Source: Neelides folsomi
Taxonomy: Eukaryota; Arthropoda; Collembola; Neelipleona; Neelidae
Length of the DNA: 64,000 nucleotides
Assembly (NCBI GenBank): GCA_034687125.1
Contig: JAQGBZ010000015.1
Coordinates: 124,001 to 188,000, forward strand
Direction of reading: 5' to 3'
The notes below the pieces were generated by a model that saw only the letters and a program-made list of their open reading frames with translations, searched no databases and was not told where the DNA came from. The translations under genes and the position numbers were made by a program. Shown here piece by piece: positions 50,001-64,000 of this stretch; positions within the stretch are counted from its first letter, which is position 1, and every line of letters starts with the position of its first letter.

Positions 50001-53000
50001 GGGTTGAGGAGATTGAGGCTGGAAATCGTGAAGGATGCCGTGATTTAACGGGGCTCAGGTCCTCATTAGCTATGTATGTATCCAGCATTTTTTTACCATT
50101 TTAAAGGATCAATACCCTAAATATTTTAATTTGCTCTTTGGTTCAAGTTGGTTGGATTTAGATGCAAGGTTTTGACTCCCGATGAGATGGTGATTGAAAA
50201 TGAGTCCTCACGTGGGCCGAAAGTCCTACAACTCACGAGCATATGAGATATGCTGAGAGAAGTATTAAATAGAAGTTTAGAGTTGAAGACGACGAAGGAA
50301 CGAATGGTAAATATTGGAAAGTGAAGTTTGGCATCTCCTCAATGCGTTGAATGGAGCATGTGAAGGAGCCGAAGGAGGATAAGGAAGGAAGTGGGGAAGG
50401 GGTCCTTACTCCTTTTTTCTCCAGGGCCCTTTTTTCTCCTGCTTCAAAGAGGAGGCGAAGGGAGTTTCTTCACCCCCGAAGAAGTACCGAAACACCCGCT
50501 ATGAGAAATGTTGACAGAAGTTGGTGGAGGGCCCTTTATGCCCTATAGAGCTATAGAGAATTTAGGGAGCGTACACAATGTGTTAAGGACATGTGTGTAT
50601 TGGTAAGGTCTTATGCAATCTTGAAGCAAGGGGACTTTCCGTATCTCATTTCCACGTACAAATTGCGGCGTATACAACTTGGTATGGATTTATACAAGTA
50701 GAAGTGATAAGGTTATCTTGGGGGGATCCGTATGCGAAGAAGGGATTTCTTTATTTTTGATGTGTGGATGGGAGGCTGTGGGTCTTGAGCCATCATCTTG
50801 GTCCGACAGCCTCGTTGGTTTCTTTGCTTTTCTTTCCTCTGGACCGAGGGACTTTTCGTGGGCATGCCATAAAAATGCATATCAATATGTCTTGGTTGTA
50901 TGTATGGTGCATGTGGGTCTGGTTGTTCTTTGAGTGGAAGTGTGGAGGACGCTCGAGGCGAAGGGCTACAGACAACTGAGAGTGGGATGAGGGAGAATGG
51001 AATGGACGGATTTATTTATTTTCATTGCCTCCTCATCCTCATGACCGTCAGAGAAGGGCCACAAGAAAGCTCTGAACTGAGAGAAGATTTTTCTGTCATC
51101 GTCGTGGCAGGGAATCCTCCTGGGAACTTTTTCTTTATGGATTATCAAACTTCTGCCACACTGCTCTTTATTTTCGCTTCTCAACTACGGGGATCTTTGG
51201 AGGAAATTTTTAAGAAGAGATTTTTGAAGGAAATATTTGGGGAAGATCTTATAGGAGTTGATCTGGATCTTTTAGGATTTGGGAGTGATGATGCCTTGCA
51301 GGATTCCTGATTTTCATCTTTTGACGCACTTCTTTTTCATATTCTCAATATCTTGGAGTTAATCAAAGTGTAAAAAAGAGGGCTAGGTTTATTAGCATTT
51401 TAGCATACACATATTTGTGTAGAGGCGGGTTCCCTTGTTTTGCCCATCGGACACATGGTGGTTAATATTGAACTTTTGTATTCAAATAGAAAAGAGTTTG
51501 AGTTTCATGTTTTACCAAAATGCGCCTTGAATAAATATATCATTTTTATTCCTTATAGATTTTTATTCATTTCGATTGTTGAAAGCGAGACAAGGTTTGA
51601 GTGATAAATTCCTTAATAGAGTGTGACATATACAATAAATGAGAGATGAGATTAGAGAGTTACATTGGGGGAAGATTTGTTCGCGTGTAACTGATTTCGA
51701 GCTAAAAGTATCTACAAAAATAGTTAAATGTATCTCCTGTTTGCATTTGAACACGCTATACGCCAGTATAACCTGGATTTTATGATTTTCACCTTCTACA
51801 CTAGAGGATCGATATTATGTATAAGGTATTTACGTATCGTATTTCAATATACATTTTTGGTGTAAAAATACCCTTTTGTTTACAAATTGATTTAACCGTG
51901 TCAAAATCTATTAAGTATGTACCTATTGAAAATTCCACACGAGATTCAAGTTTTTGTGAAGATAGATAAATTAGATTAAAATTATAGATTGAGAATTCAT
52001 TAAATTTTTAGCTAGATTTCATTTTTAAACATCAATTCAAATTTTGGAGGATTCCAAGTCACAGAATTTTTTGAGTAGGAATTCCTCGACATCATTCTGA
52101 TAAGGATTGAAAAGTACACGAGGAAATATTTTATTCAGTCGGAATCTCTTCTCCAATAAATCGTAGGTATATTTGGTTGGATAGGAATCGAATCGATTGG
52201 TTCGACTGGAGACACGTTCATTTTCCAACAGTTTGTTTGTAGATTAAGCGACTAAATTTGTTTAATACTCATGCTCGATTTTTATGAGGCCGAGAAGGAG
52301 ATATGAGAATTTAATATGGCCCCATTCCACCAACCTTCCCATAATGGGCCAATTCATAAAATATAGGAAGAAGTGGGAGCAGTGGGGGCGGTAATAGCGA
52401 GTGGAATTGGACCTCCGGTATTTGCAAATTCGGTTCAAATTCCTGTGTGGTTCCTTTCCGAGTATTGGGAGAACATGGAGAAAATAAATACATACAACAC
52501 ATATGAACATTTGGAGCATATTTGGAGAATGGGAGGAGGCATGAGTGATGAATATATATATGGAGGAGATTTCTAAAGCGGAGAAGCCGATTGAGACCGA
52601 TTTTCTAGTTGGAGTCACTCCCATAGCCCGCAACGAGAAATGAGGTGAAATATATTAGGAGAAAGAGATTTGTAGGGATTGAGAGACTAATTGAAAGAAT
52701 TTGCAGACATTCATAGTCGGTTTATTGGGGAGAGCGTAGGCAGTGGACTGACTGATCTAATGGCCTCCACTCCCTACGTGAACTCCTCACTCTTTACGAG
52801 CTCCGTTCGGCCTAGAAGAAATCTAATTATCGGAAACTTCCTCCCGAATCCCACCCGTGCCAAAATAAAGTTGCTCACTCTTTAAATTAAGACTCCGCAT
52901 ATTCCCTTTCCTCACCTCACATAAAGATAATGATGGGATTGAAGGACGCTTTTTCACTATTCTTAAAACTCAAGTCCCACACACGGTGGTAATTCTCAAA

Positions 53001-56000
53001 TATTGCCCTTTTTCACAATGAGCTTGTTATACTAATATTATACTACCACTAGGTGGTGAGATAACTTTGAGAAATACCGGGCAAATAGTTTACAAATTAA
53101 ATTGCAAAAAAGAACAAAAGTAATTCTGGAGCCATATAATAATAAATAGTCGATTCTATACCATTACATGTTAATTTTAATGGATTATTTTGCACAGTAG
53201 TCTTTTTTAAGTATAAGAGGATATCAAATAAGAAAAGACTGTTATTGTTAGAGTTGTTGAACAAGACGAAATTTTTGAAATTGATAAGAACGACCGGAAG
53301 TGTGGCCATGTAATGGTTTAGCCTTATTTTATATGCGACTCACTCAGGCAGTTAAGAGATAGAACCGACTACGTGGAACTATTCGGAATGGATGCCTCCT
53401 ATCTCAATTTATGATGCGAGGCCATTGTGTTTACTCTTCTCCATTTGACATTATTTGACGATTAGGTTCTTCTTTGTGAGTTAAACTGCTTTTAATCTAT
53501 CGGCCCAAACAATTGAATACTTTTTATCCCGTCCATTGGGTATGTTTGAGGGTAATAATAAATGTTTGTTTCAATTAGTTCATCGTGAGAAAGAGAGGCA
53601 ATGGTGAGCATAATGAGAATCATTTAAAGTCGCACATTTGCTCTTTCCTTCGGATTGGCTCATTTGCTCAATAAGTGTGGAACTTTGAGTGTGAAGGATA
53701 AAAAAAGCGTTGATGGAAAGGATTGGTCATTTGGCTATCAAAAATGTCTTTTCTCAAATGTGCGCTACTCCTCTCCAGACGTCATAAATCAAGTTGTCGA
53801 ACCTGAAATTCAGTTTAATCTTTTCTTGACCTGACCAGACTTATTGGACTGGACTCAAAAGACAAATAGGAAAATATAGGAAATGGTTGAGACAGAAAAA
53901 AGCTTTAGATTTTACTCTAAAGAGGATTCGTTTATTTAATGTCCTAAGCTGTCTTTTTGTCTAGTGAGTATAGGAGTGAGGAGTATTTTCAAGATTAATT
54001 TGATAAGATGGAATATATGAATGGTTAAAACATTTAGTCTGCACATTGCATTTAAGGTCGAGGTCTGATCTGAAGATTTTCAAACCACTGAATTGTTAAT
54101 GGGAGGTGATTTTAATCCATAGCTCACTGTTGGGAATTTGAGTGTTGGATGGATTGTAAATTCAAAATTCAAGTTCTTTGTAGATTTGAGTTAAAATTCA
54201 AATGTGGTTTATGTCTTCCTGAAGTGTCACATTGAGTATCTTTTTGTTGGGAGCAGAGGGATGAAGGGACTTATTGGCTTTTCACGTTTACCTGGAAATT
54301 GGTCAATTGGAAGAAGGAGAAGGAATGAAAGTGGAAATGTTTGTAAAGGAAGTGGAGGCCAACTAAGGTGAATCGATTCGTCTGAACTCTCCTGTGAGTC
54401 TCCTTCAAGGTTAATGGCAATCTCTTTTCATGCTTCTTCTTTAATGCCAATCCTTTATTCTAAACAATACGAGAGCAGGAGTTTTGAACAGCTACTTTAG
54501 TAAGCGGAAAAGGATTTACCAATCGCTACATTTCAAATGAGCATTTTTATCATTTATTTAAAATTATTCTCATCTTAACCTTTTTACAATATATTTTTGC
54601 TCGAAACATTTATTTAATAACATTATTTACATTTTATATTATCAAATGAACTTTATTATTTTAAATACATACGTTTCAAAAGCTTATTTACTCATATTTT
54701 ATTATTAAAAAGTATGAATGAATAATGCATTAATTAATAATAAATATTTTAATGGAATTACGTTGTATTTTTATGAGATGTTAGTGATTAAGCGATTCAA
54801 CGTCGCACCCCACTTCCTGTCACCCGCCATTCCCGAATTAATATTCTGATCTCGGGCGAGTTAATAGGGCTAGAGATTTATTCATTATGGGGTTGATTGT
54901 GCAAACAGTTTCATTTTATCCATGAGAGATGCGATGGTAGTTTTTGGGGTTGTGTGGTTGGAATTCTGGAACATGGCATCATGATCTGATGAGGAATGAA
55001 TTATAGTCGTGGGGCAGGTAGGAAGGGAGAATTATCCTCTTTTTTCCTCTGATCCATCTACCGCCCATGAAATTTGCGTGACTTTCCCTATCCAATTTGG
55101 AATCTATCGTCTCGTCTCTCACCACACCACTCGGCCCACGAGTCCTCCACTATCAATTCATAACTTGTGAGGAAAATCAAACAGACTCCATGTAATTTTG
55201 ACTCTATTGGGATATAAATCTTTCCTTTTGATTATATTCCTCAGCTATACATAAGTTGAAATAGTTGATAAAAATATTTTCATTGTAATCGAATATTCTT
55301 TTATACGATAAGTAATTTAAATAAAAAGAGTTCAATAGTTTATTACATATTATATTGCTTTACAAGTTGTGGAACGAGATTGTTTACTCATAGAGAAATG
55401 TTCGGATCTTATTACTTTTACAATTACATACATAATTAAAGAGATGATAAAATGAGCGGCAAGGATTTATTAACGAGTACCTCATTACGAATTGTTTTCA
55501 TAAATTATTTTATCCTGAGATTTGAGAATGAGCAAATATTTATGGAGATTTTATAGTTTTGGATTTGAGTCTAGAAGTCAGGGCTGGATTTTGGTCGGAT
55601 CCATTTAATAGTAATATATACGCGCTTTGTACGTAATACGCCGAGTGAAAAGGAACCGTTTTGTTTTTCAACTCTTAACACCTAGCCCTAGATTATTTTA
55701 TGACAATTCTCTTGACCCGGGGAGTCGTAAAGGAGTTTTTCATCTTCGCGCCAAAGTCCCAAATGTTGGGTGTGTTGGTTGGAAAAGGTTTGAACTCGTA
55801 TGGATTCCTAGTTAGAATTTGAAGATGTTTAGCAGCCCATGGTGTGGAGGTTATGTGTATTTATGAGGGAGTGCGTGGCAGTAAAAGTTGAGTGGTTGCT
55901 CGCCTCCTTTTCCCTCATCAGCTTCTCCTACCTCGATCATCTCTAATCGTCCTTCAGTAAATCATGGTTATGAGAAGGGAAATCAGAATTGAATTGAGAG

Positions 56001-59000
56001 AATGACGTGAGGAATCTGGAGCTCTTTCGGTTCATCTACTTTTGAATTACGGGAACTTGCACCCATAGACCCCTTTTACAAACTGGTCCAGAAATATAGA
56101 GAGGAGAGATATTGGAAATAACTTCCATATGGTTATATGCACTAGTTAACTATATTTGTACTTGTAAGTTGTAAGTAGATTTTACTAGATATAGCCAGAT
56201 ACATTACATATATGTATGTAAGAGTATAGGTAAAATATGTAGTTGTATGTATGTGGTTCCTTAACTGCACGTTGTTTATGTTCATGAGGATGGCTGACGA
56301 GGATGTGTCTGTAGCGGAGTTAAAGATTATATTCGGATAATATATGAAATGAAGATGAGGGAGGAGAAGAAATGAGTTTTTCCTCATTATATGAATGCAA
56401 TGGGCTTTTATCAGTCTACTTCTTTATACCAATTGGGATTGAGATTTGAAAATTGAACTCATCGGGTTGGGGAGTCATTGGACTTTTTCCCCACAGAAAT
56501 GCTTTTTTTCTCCTCGTTTGACTCCTCCACGACGGAGGAGCTGAATTTCAATTCTCATCACTTCTTTTTCTCTATTTCAATTAGTTGGATGTGGATTGAT
56601 TCCTCATTCTGTTTTTAATCTCCTTCCCAGATCTTTTGACGTCTCTCACCTTTTATTGCCATTTTATCTTTCATTCCGAATTCCTCATTTGCAAACCCAT
56701 TTGAATCTGTTCATTGTTATTACTTAGGATGAGAGACTGGCTCACTCTCCGCTTTTCTCACCCATAAAGACCAATTGCTTTTTGGTCTAGCTTATGAGGG
56801 TTCTTAACCAGGAGAATCTTTGAGGATTTGAAGAGCAGACGAAGGAGTAATTGAATCTTCTCTGAAGAGAATAGACATTGACAGCTGAGTACAGGCTCAT
56901 ATAATAACAAATGTTCTCCCCACACAGTCCCTCACATTTAATTTAGTTTTTTAGGGGTAAAAGGGGTAAATGGTTGCGTACGCGAAGGATCCTTCGAGTA
57001 TGGTGGTGTGGGAAGCGTCCTCATCATTATGAACCTTCCTGACTTTTAAGACATGTAAAAGTGTGAAGGGTGTTCCATTCCTCCTTTTACTTATTGGCGG
57101 CGAACATCTCGGCATCTCTAAACCCTTTACATCATATTTCAATTTATGGTCGTAAAATGGGAGAATATAAACGGGGTATGGATACATTAGCAGCATATTT
57201 AATGTTCTGGAGCTTAAGTAAGGAGTTGAATGGTAAGGTTATTAAATATGTGTTTAATGTGGATAATAGGAGAACTCATCGTCATTTAACATCATTGGAA
57301 AGAGGAGGATTTGGAGTAGGGAGCAAGCATAGGAGTGACCTCGTAGTGTTGGGTCTCTGAGAGATTGTTTTAGCATAGGGGAGGGAGAGATAAGAAGGTG
57401 AGTTGAATTGAAGAGAGCCGAAATCTCCTCGTCCAACACCATGAGAGTGACTACCACTATTAGTTAGGAGGAGTGCGGCCGATGGGATACTTGACGTGCT
57501 TAGAAATTTGTGGGACTTTGAGGCGCCGAGTCCTTATTACCACCACTCTGAGGTTGGAATGGAAATGGACTCCTCTGTTGTCACGACTTTGAAACTATAT
57601 TACTCGGCTCCTGTTACTGGAGAGGTATAGCCCGCGTTCCAGGTGTGCTGGACGTACCTCACGATGAGTAGGAGAGATAGGGAGGAGTATAAGGGAACTA
57701 ACGAGAATCTTGTCAGGAACCCGAGGATTGGGAACAATTGAGTGAGTTAGCAAGGGCCTGGCCCTTAAAAACTCACAGACTTTCAATTGGGATGATGATG
57801 ATGGGATAGGGAGGGAATCCACCTGTCCCTTGTGTACCTTTCTCACTACCTGTAAGGTTATACATTTCTAGGTATATGGACAAACATACAGGTAGTAGAA
57901 AGGCATTACGAAGAAAATGTTTCCCTCTTCTCAATGAATTATTTTTACTCATTACCTGTAATAAAGAGAGCAAATATTTCAAGGGTTTGCGTCGAAGAAA
58001 AATTTCGTTTAAATCCCCGTGGAGCCGTGACCTCAAATCCTCAACTAATCTCATAACCGTTTGATAAATCTATAAACTCGGAATTGGCATATTACTCCAT
58101 CTCGTAGAATGAGGCATTTTATTATCTAATTCTTCTGCCATGCTTTCAAATGTGGTTAAAGATCGTTAAAGGAGGAGGTCTAATGGGGGGAATTGTATTT
58201 TTTAGACGACAGACGGGTTATTAAATTAAAATGTTAATTAGCATCATCCTTGACAATTAGAGATGGTGTTTGTAATGGGGATTCCTCTTTCCAGTTTTCT
58301 CTCCTTGTCAATGTCAAGTCAAACCTGCTCATTCACAGTGTGGAGACAGAAGGGATCCTTTCCGCTGAATTTTGAGTTATTTGTCCCAAGTATTTTCGTA
58401 TGAGGGGGGAGGAATTTTGTTGTTTCTCCACACTTTTCCGACTGGATGCAAATGCCGTGGGATTCCTCTACATGTGTACAAGAACCTCCGTTTGGTCGAT
58501 TTGAGGAAAGAGGGTGAAGATAAATGTGTGTAGTTTTTCGCCTTCTCCTTTGTGTGTTGTTGGGTGGCCATGTTTTGTTTACTGTTTCTTCAACTTATTC
58601 CTTTTGAAGCATTAGTTAGGGCATTAAGATCATTTTTCTTGCCGGCCTAGACGGATTTTCGGTTTATTCATTTGGGGGTGTTGGTGGGGGGGGGGGAAGT
58701 TGATGGACAGGAGGTAATAAAAGCTTGAAGGATAAATCCAATTGGCCAAGAGAACTTTGATTCAACGGATGTCATTTCTTATCCGCTTTTGACGGCGAGC
58801 CAGCGTGTGGGGAGAAGAAGTGGAGGAATCTTCGATGAACAGAAGCCATAAATAAGTCAATCAGGTCGGAGTCTTTAATTAGACCTACACCCAGTACCCA
58901 CCCACCAACTTTGCCTATGCTACTTTTTGTAAATACATTAAATCCTTGTTTCGACTCCTCCGCCATCACCGACGTCAGAGCAAACTCTAATCGTTACATT

Positions 59001-62000
59001 GTGGTCCTACAATTTATCAATCTATATTTATTGACTCTATATCTCCCAAAGTATTGGTCAAATGCGATACATTGTGCAATATTATATGGCTACAATATAA
59101 CTTGTATGTTGAAGTGATTAGTTAGTATTGAGTTTGTATTCATGTAGATGTAAAGCCCTCTGCCTTATTCATGTTTTAATATAGCTAGAAAGTTTGTTAT
59201 TTATATAGGAATGTGCTTGTTGTTTGGAAGTGATAACACTTCTTGTGCATTTAGGTCCAATAATAATAAAAGTAATAGAGGACGAGGCACTTATGCAAAC
59301 GCTAAGCATTTTTTATTAATATTTATTAGATTATTTCTATTAGGACGGGCCCAATAATTAGAGTAGAGCAAGACTAATGATTATTATTTTCCTATTACAT
59401 GAATAGAGATTATGGAATTAAATCCAAGCTTTTGGTTAATTGGGTGGGCCCTTGTTTACCACAATAGGGAATGTGCAATGACTAATCACACATTTGCAAA
59501 TGTCCTCCCTACTTGAGTCTACAAAACAAATAAAAGTTTGACTATTCATGTGCCTCGTGTAATTATGATAATTCATTGAGAGAGGGGTAATGAGGAGGAT
59601 TGTGTTTGCATCTTTGAGTCGTTTTTATTATAATTACCCAGAGCATTGATGAGCACTTGTCCCTTTCCCTGGTTTGTCTCTTCTTACTTGGGGGGCGGAA
59701 ATGAGGCTTAGCCACCAGCCCCAAATACATGGATTAGGCACCGGAGGTCAGCTGAGTGTAAGGCGAGATTTGAGAAGTTTAAGGAAAAGATGATGAATCG
59801 GTTTTGATGAGAGATGGGAATGTTGATAAACCTGAGGCCGTGAGGTTGAAACAGGAGGACCTGAGAGAGGGCCAGGGTTTGAATACTTTCGGGGTTGTTG
59901 GTTTTGTTGGGGAGGTTGGATGGGCGACCTGAAGGAAAATTTGTCTTCCTTAAGATTGATTATGATGGGATGACGATGACTCGGAATGCATGTGACTGTC
60001 TTAGTCTTCTCCATTCTTCCTCTCCGCTATTTGCTTTTCATTTACATACAAACCTCATATTTTATATAAGGTGTCTTCTCCGGCCGCGAGTCCTATCATT
60101 TATTCGCTCCTTCTACGATGATGAGAATGGATGAGAAAAAATAATATGTAATTTTGAGACCCTCGTATTTTGTAAATGAGGTGTCGAGGTTTTTATGCAT
60201 GGCGTTTCTCCTTCTTCTATCTCTAAATCTACCGGTCTGAGGACATTTTATACGAATGAGTCTGACATTTTCGGGGTTTTTTCCAACATCATTTAAGGAT
60301 GATTTTTAAAGATGAATTTAAGGGTCTCTCCGAGGGGAAATGAATGTTTAAGTAAGTTCATAAGGAGGTTAATGTTATCTGAATAAAGGATATGATTCTG
60401 AATGAGGGATATATCAGAATTTGAATGTTGGACTTGTAGGTTCTCAATTTGTTCTGGTAAAATGGAAAAATCCACAAAGGGAGGGCTTTGAGTCCACCCA
60501 GACCTTTGTGAAATGACGAGCGTAAAATGTAGAAGTGGTGAGAGGGTTGTTAGACGCGGAGGTGAGTCTCCAGGATTCCTATTTCCAGTTCCTTCTAATG
60601 ATGGGAGAAAATGAGGGGAGCTCTGTGCCGTTCTCCCTCATTGTGGAAGGGAAGTTGGGGTAAATGTTGTCCTTTTGCGCCTACTGTGGTTTGATGGATT
60701 GCCTTCTTCGGCGACGGCGGCCCGACCTTCCACCACTGCTTGTTGCAGAGAAAAGAATGAGGGAGTTTTGTGTGTGTGTCTTTGCAGATTCTTCTCTTCT
60801 TTTGACTAGCCTTTGGCTTGTCCATGAGGTTTGGGTTTGAGGGGAGGTTTCGGTTCGTGGATTTGAGGGTCATAATGAGAGTCGTGAGGTGTGGGCCTTT
60901 TGGTGGCCTCCTTCTCCGTAAATGCCCAGAATGAGCTGCCCTGCAAGTGAAATGGTCCGAGGTCCCTTAACCCATGGATTCGGAGTAATAATACAATGGG
61001 CCATTTTCTCTCACTCGAGTCATAAAAGTTGACTTGTGGGGGTCGAAGGAATCCCTCGATTCAGATTTCATTCCTTCCCCCTGCCTTTGTTTTCAACTGC
61101 GGGGAGCAAATAAGGGCGAAGGGAAATGCAAAGGGTGGAGGGAAGGAATTGGACACCCGAACGTATAAAAGCATAACTGAGATTCCTTGAGAAGGAGCCA
61201 GTGACTTAAGGGAATGAGCTAGTGCAAGAGAGCTATAGTTTTAACTTTCGTTACGAGGACGTTGTCTTTTATTTTTCTTAGACTTATGGCCCCGTCCGTG
61301 GGGCGTTTGGGCGATGAGGACGGTTAGGAGGTTGAGGATACATTACACTCAGCAGCCAGCCATCCATCCATGAATGCCAAGTGATGGCGGGTCCATATGG
61401 ATCCTCCGCCTTTAGATATGACATTTAAGCTTCTTCGCCCGGTCATCTATCTATATCATTTCACATGGAGTGATTAATGGACCTCCAGACGTCCAGGCAC
61501 ACCAAAATCACTCACTGATCCATGACCAATTTAATGGCCCTTTGCTCTGAGGAGAAAGGGCAGAACATTCGTCAAATCTTGGACCTCTCATCTCCTCATA
61601 TCAGCATGAGGAATCAAACTTTCTTTCAACTCCTCAAAATAATAAAAAAAATTAATTTTTATTTTTATTTTTTATATAAAAATATTACTTTAAAGTATAA
61701 TTGATCGGGCATTTGGAAAGGTCATTGTCATTGTTTATTGGGCGCAAGAATTCAATTTAGAGTTAGCAGGTGGGACAGTAAAGGTTAAATAGTAAAATTT
61801 GAAGAAATGTATTAGCATTAAACCTCCTATCTGCGCTTGTGTTTGAGTGTCAATTTTAAAGTTAATGATGGTCGGGTGTTTTAAAGATATTTTTACTACC
61901 ATTTAACGTGCTGATAGGGATATTAAGTTTTTAATTAAAGTGAAACTCCTTTCACTTTCAACTATCATTTTATTCAATTTTTATCGTCTTGAACGGGGAG

Positions 62001-64000
62001 ATATTTTCAATTGAGGCTTTCAAGCCCAAAGGAATGGCTTGATTTGTTATGTGGTTTCTTTTAGACTATGGAAGAAGCTCGACATGTCGAGAACGGTCTT
62101 TTGTAATGCGGTTTTGAAATTGAGAGCGTCGGGTGAATGGATAAAAATATATTACTACATAGTTGTATGCCAAAGACGCTTTGTGTGATTTACTTTAAAG
62201 TGTTTCCATTGACTGAGATATTTCCTTCTGTAGGAACTTATTATTATTAAAGAAGGGGCTCGGCCACTTCAACTTGTAATAATCCATGGAATTTTGAGTG
62301 TGGCTGTCCACGTGATGGATAAATCCGCTTTGGGGCCTGAAATGACTCAAGTGGTTGGCTAAGCAAAGGTAGGTTTGAAAAAGTATATCTTGATTTACAT
62401 TTAGTGAAATAATCGACTCATTTGAGGGATTTCTTATTTATTCCCCATCCCACGTCGGGGAGAATGAGGCTTATTAAGGGGCCGGAGTGAGAGATGGGTT
62501 CGTGGAGCTAAAGTGCTCATCAATATAAGGAAAGAATCAGTTCTGACAGACGGGCCTTGATGAGCCTTGATGTTTACTTTATCCTCAGGGAATTCTTTTC
62601 CTCAGGTACTGGGACTTACAATTTTTACTACATCCACTCCCTTCCTAATAATCTCTTTTCTCGCCTTGCATGCAACATCTCGGGTTTCAAAAGTTGATAA
62701 ACGGGAGTCTTGAGTCAAGACTCTTCACTAATGCCCATGCCAGGTGTGGTTCTTAATTGCACCATTAAATATAGATATAAGAAAATATAAAAAGAAATAC
62801 CTATGGATGTATGGTATATAAATTCATATAAGGAAATATATTTAATATTTATTTTGTAATAGTAGTAAATGAAATATCTTTTGATGGGAATTTTTGGAGG
62901 TTGATTATTTAAAGAACTTGTGGAGGATTCAAATAATGGAAATGTATGAGAGCAAATGAATGGAAGTTGGAAGTGACTTTTTTATTTGACCGAATCTAAA
63001 TATACGCTAGTTGATGTCGACTGGGAGAATAGTAAAATAAATGAGAGGCTGATGGATGTCGTAAATTGGATTGAGTTTGGGAGGAAAAGTTCTTTTTCTT
63101 TCAAGGTGTTTTTTCTATTTCGATTTATGATTACGAGCCAAACAGTGTCGTTTTGTTTTTATGATATTTACTACCCTTTTTACTCCTTGGTTTACTTTTT
63201 CACAATTTTCCAACTTTGTGGGAGATTCCTGAATCTATTCTTGTGTCTTAAGGGTGATTCGGTTAGACTTTATGATCATTTCATTCACTTGTTTGGATTT
63301 AACGATGAGATTGAATTGAATGTAATTGCATGGTTTGATAATCTCATCTGGGACAAGAGTTTAGGGCAAGTATTGAGATTATAGGCAGTTATTGAGATTA
63401 TGCACTCAAAGGGCGTGTCTGTGGAATTGGGACAGGTGAAGTATCTGGAGGGAGGTTAAATGAATGAAGTGTTTTTAGATGAGCCCCGTTGTGGGTTTGA
63501 GAGTCCAAGAGCTTAAAGGCTCAAGTCCACTTCATCTTGGTAGTAATCCGAGTGTTGAAATGGATTTATTGACTATTGAGTGGGTTTCTTAGTGTGGATG
63601 TCATTAGCTAAGTGAGTTGATGAGATTTCTCCTATTAACCCCGTTTTTCTCTCCTCGCTGATTGGGAGGACGAGGACGGTTCGACGTCCGTCGCTTTAAT
63701 GTAGACGTTGAAGGAGACTTTGGAGCTCCTCGTCTCTGTGGAGCTTCTTGTGCGTGTAAGTGGAGAGTTCAGGTAGTCAGACAGGTCGGGAGATATGTGA
63801 GACTGATAGCATGATGAGCCATTGGCATTTTCTTATCACTGATCGGTCAGAGGGGTCTATTATTGTCAAGTATGTTGTAGGTGTCGCCAGGGCTTTTGTG
63901 GTGATGAGCATTGAGCTCATTCTTAATTCCACTTTCCCCAACCTTCCAGCTCCTCTTTAATGATTTGGTCATTTAGTCTCATAGTTCCTCGTCTGCCCTC
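47010..64000 (+). other. Downstream pan intron(s), no confident exon
   Basis: No HMG-box exon could be found on the plus strand. The DNA is G- and T-rich on this strand with many GGAG runs. Features seen are an 11-base G run at 58686-58696, a weak candidate exon at 49715-49817, and long but unrecognised open frames at 50900-51310 and 62986-63384. Confidence 0.6.
49715..49817 (+). other. Weak candidate exon in the pan intron
   Basis: A GC-rich block between a CGAGTCTCAG acceptor-like site and AAGG|GTAGGC. It is open in the phase left by pan exon 3 and would read ATAGLLLYHPDPSTATLFIR followed by a basic and acidic stretch. The sequence does not resemble known TCF linker sequence, so chance is the default reading. 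Confidence 0.15.

Noticed and set aside
50900-51310. 136-codon plus-strand open frame
   Set aside because: Lies in purine-rich intron DNA where stops are depleted, with no family resemblance and no splice context.
58686-58696. Run of 11 G residues
   Set aside because: A simple mononucleotide run; no paired G tracts nearby to suggest a quadruplex array.

Overview
This window looks like AT-rich nuclear DNA of an arthropod. Genes are broken into short, GC-richer exons by GT-AG introns, and the intergenic DNA is low in GC. Two genes are recognised from their exons: the BK-type potassium channel slowpoke (slo) on the minus strand and a TCF/LEF factor (pangolin type, beginning MPH as in fly Pan) on the plus strand. 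A seven-helix receptor of the arthropod gustatory/odorant type lies between them. Its carboxy end resembles the receptors described from springtails, so a non-insect hexapod is a reasonable guess, but no species can be named. Nothing in the window is prokaryotic.

Layout. 1-17417 (minus): the first four coding exons of slo, running off the left edge. They cover the amino-terminal S0 region through S4 and into S5. The first coding intron is about 14 kb and holds a 577-bp dead mariner-like transposon with intact terminal inverted repeats at 9366-9942. 17418-20569: slo upstream DNA with a CpG-rich island near 18250-18560. 20570-25904 (minus): two small candidate genes, or two alternative 5' ends of one gene. 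Each starts with an exon coding for one hydrophobic helix and follows it with a short basic or charged exon, in matching splice phases. 26510-28098 (minus): the two-exon chemoreceptor, 490 residues. 29247-30205 (minus): a three-exon, 229-residue protein of unknown role with a weak F-box-like start. 30206-33000: no gene found. 33000-64000 (plus): the TCF/pangolin locus. It has a possible GC-rich leader exon ending at 33372 and three coding exons at 35797-35994, 39609-39726 and 46918-47009. The HMG box is not in the window, so roughly 17 kb at the right is intron or unrecognised exon.

How the genes relate. The minus-strand genes need not work together: slo repolarises excitable cells, the receptor would sense external ligands, and the small proteins are unassigned. 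TCF is the nuclear endpoint of Wnt/beta-catenin signalling. The most unusual points are a lysine inside the S1 helix of slo, a three-residue insertion in the TCF beta-catenin-binding motif, the paired transmembrane exons at 20.5-25.9 kb, and an open in-frame upstream exon that could lengthen TCF. All exon joins were made by eye from splice sites and reading phase. None was checked against transcripts.
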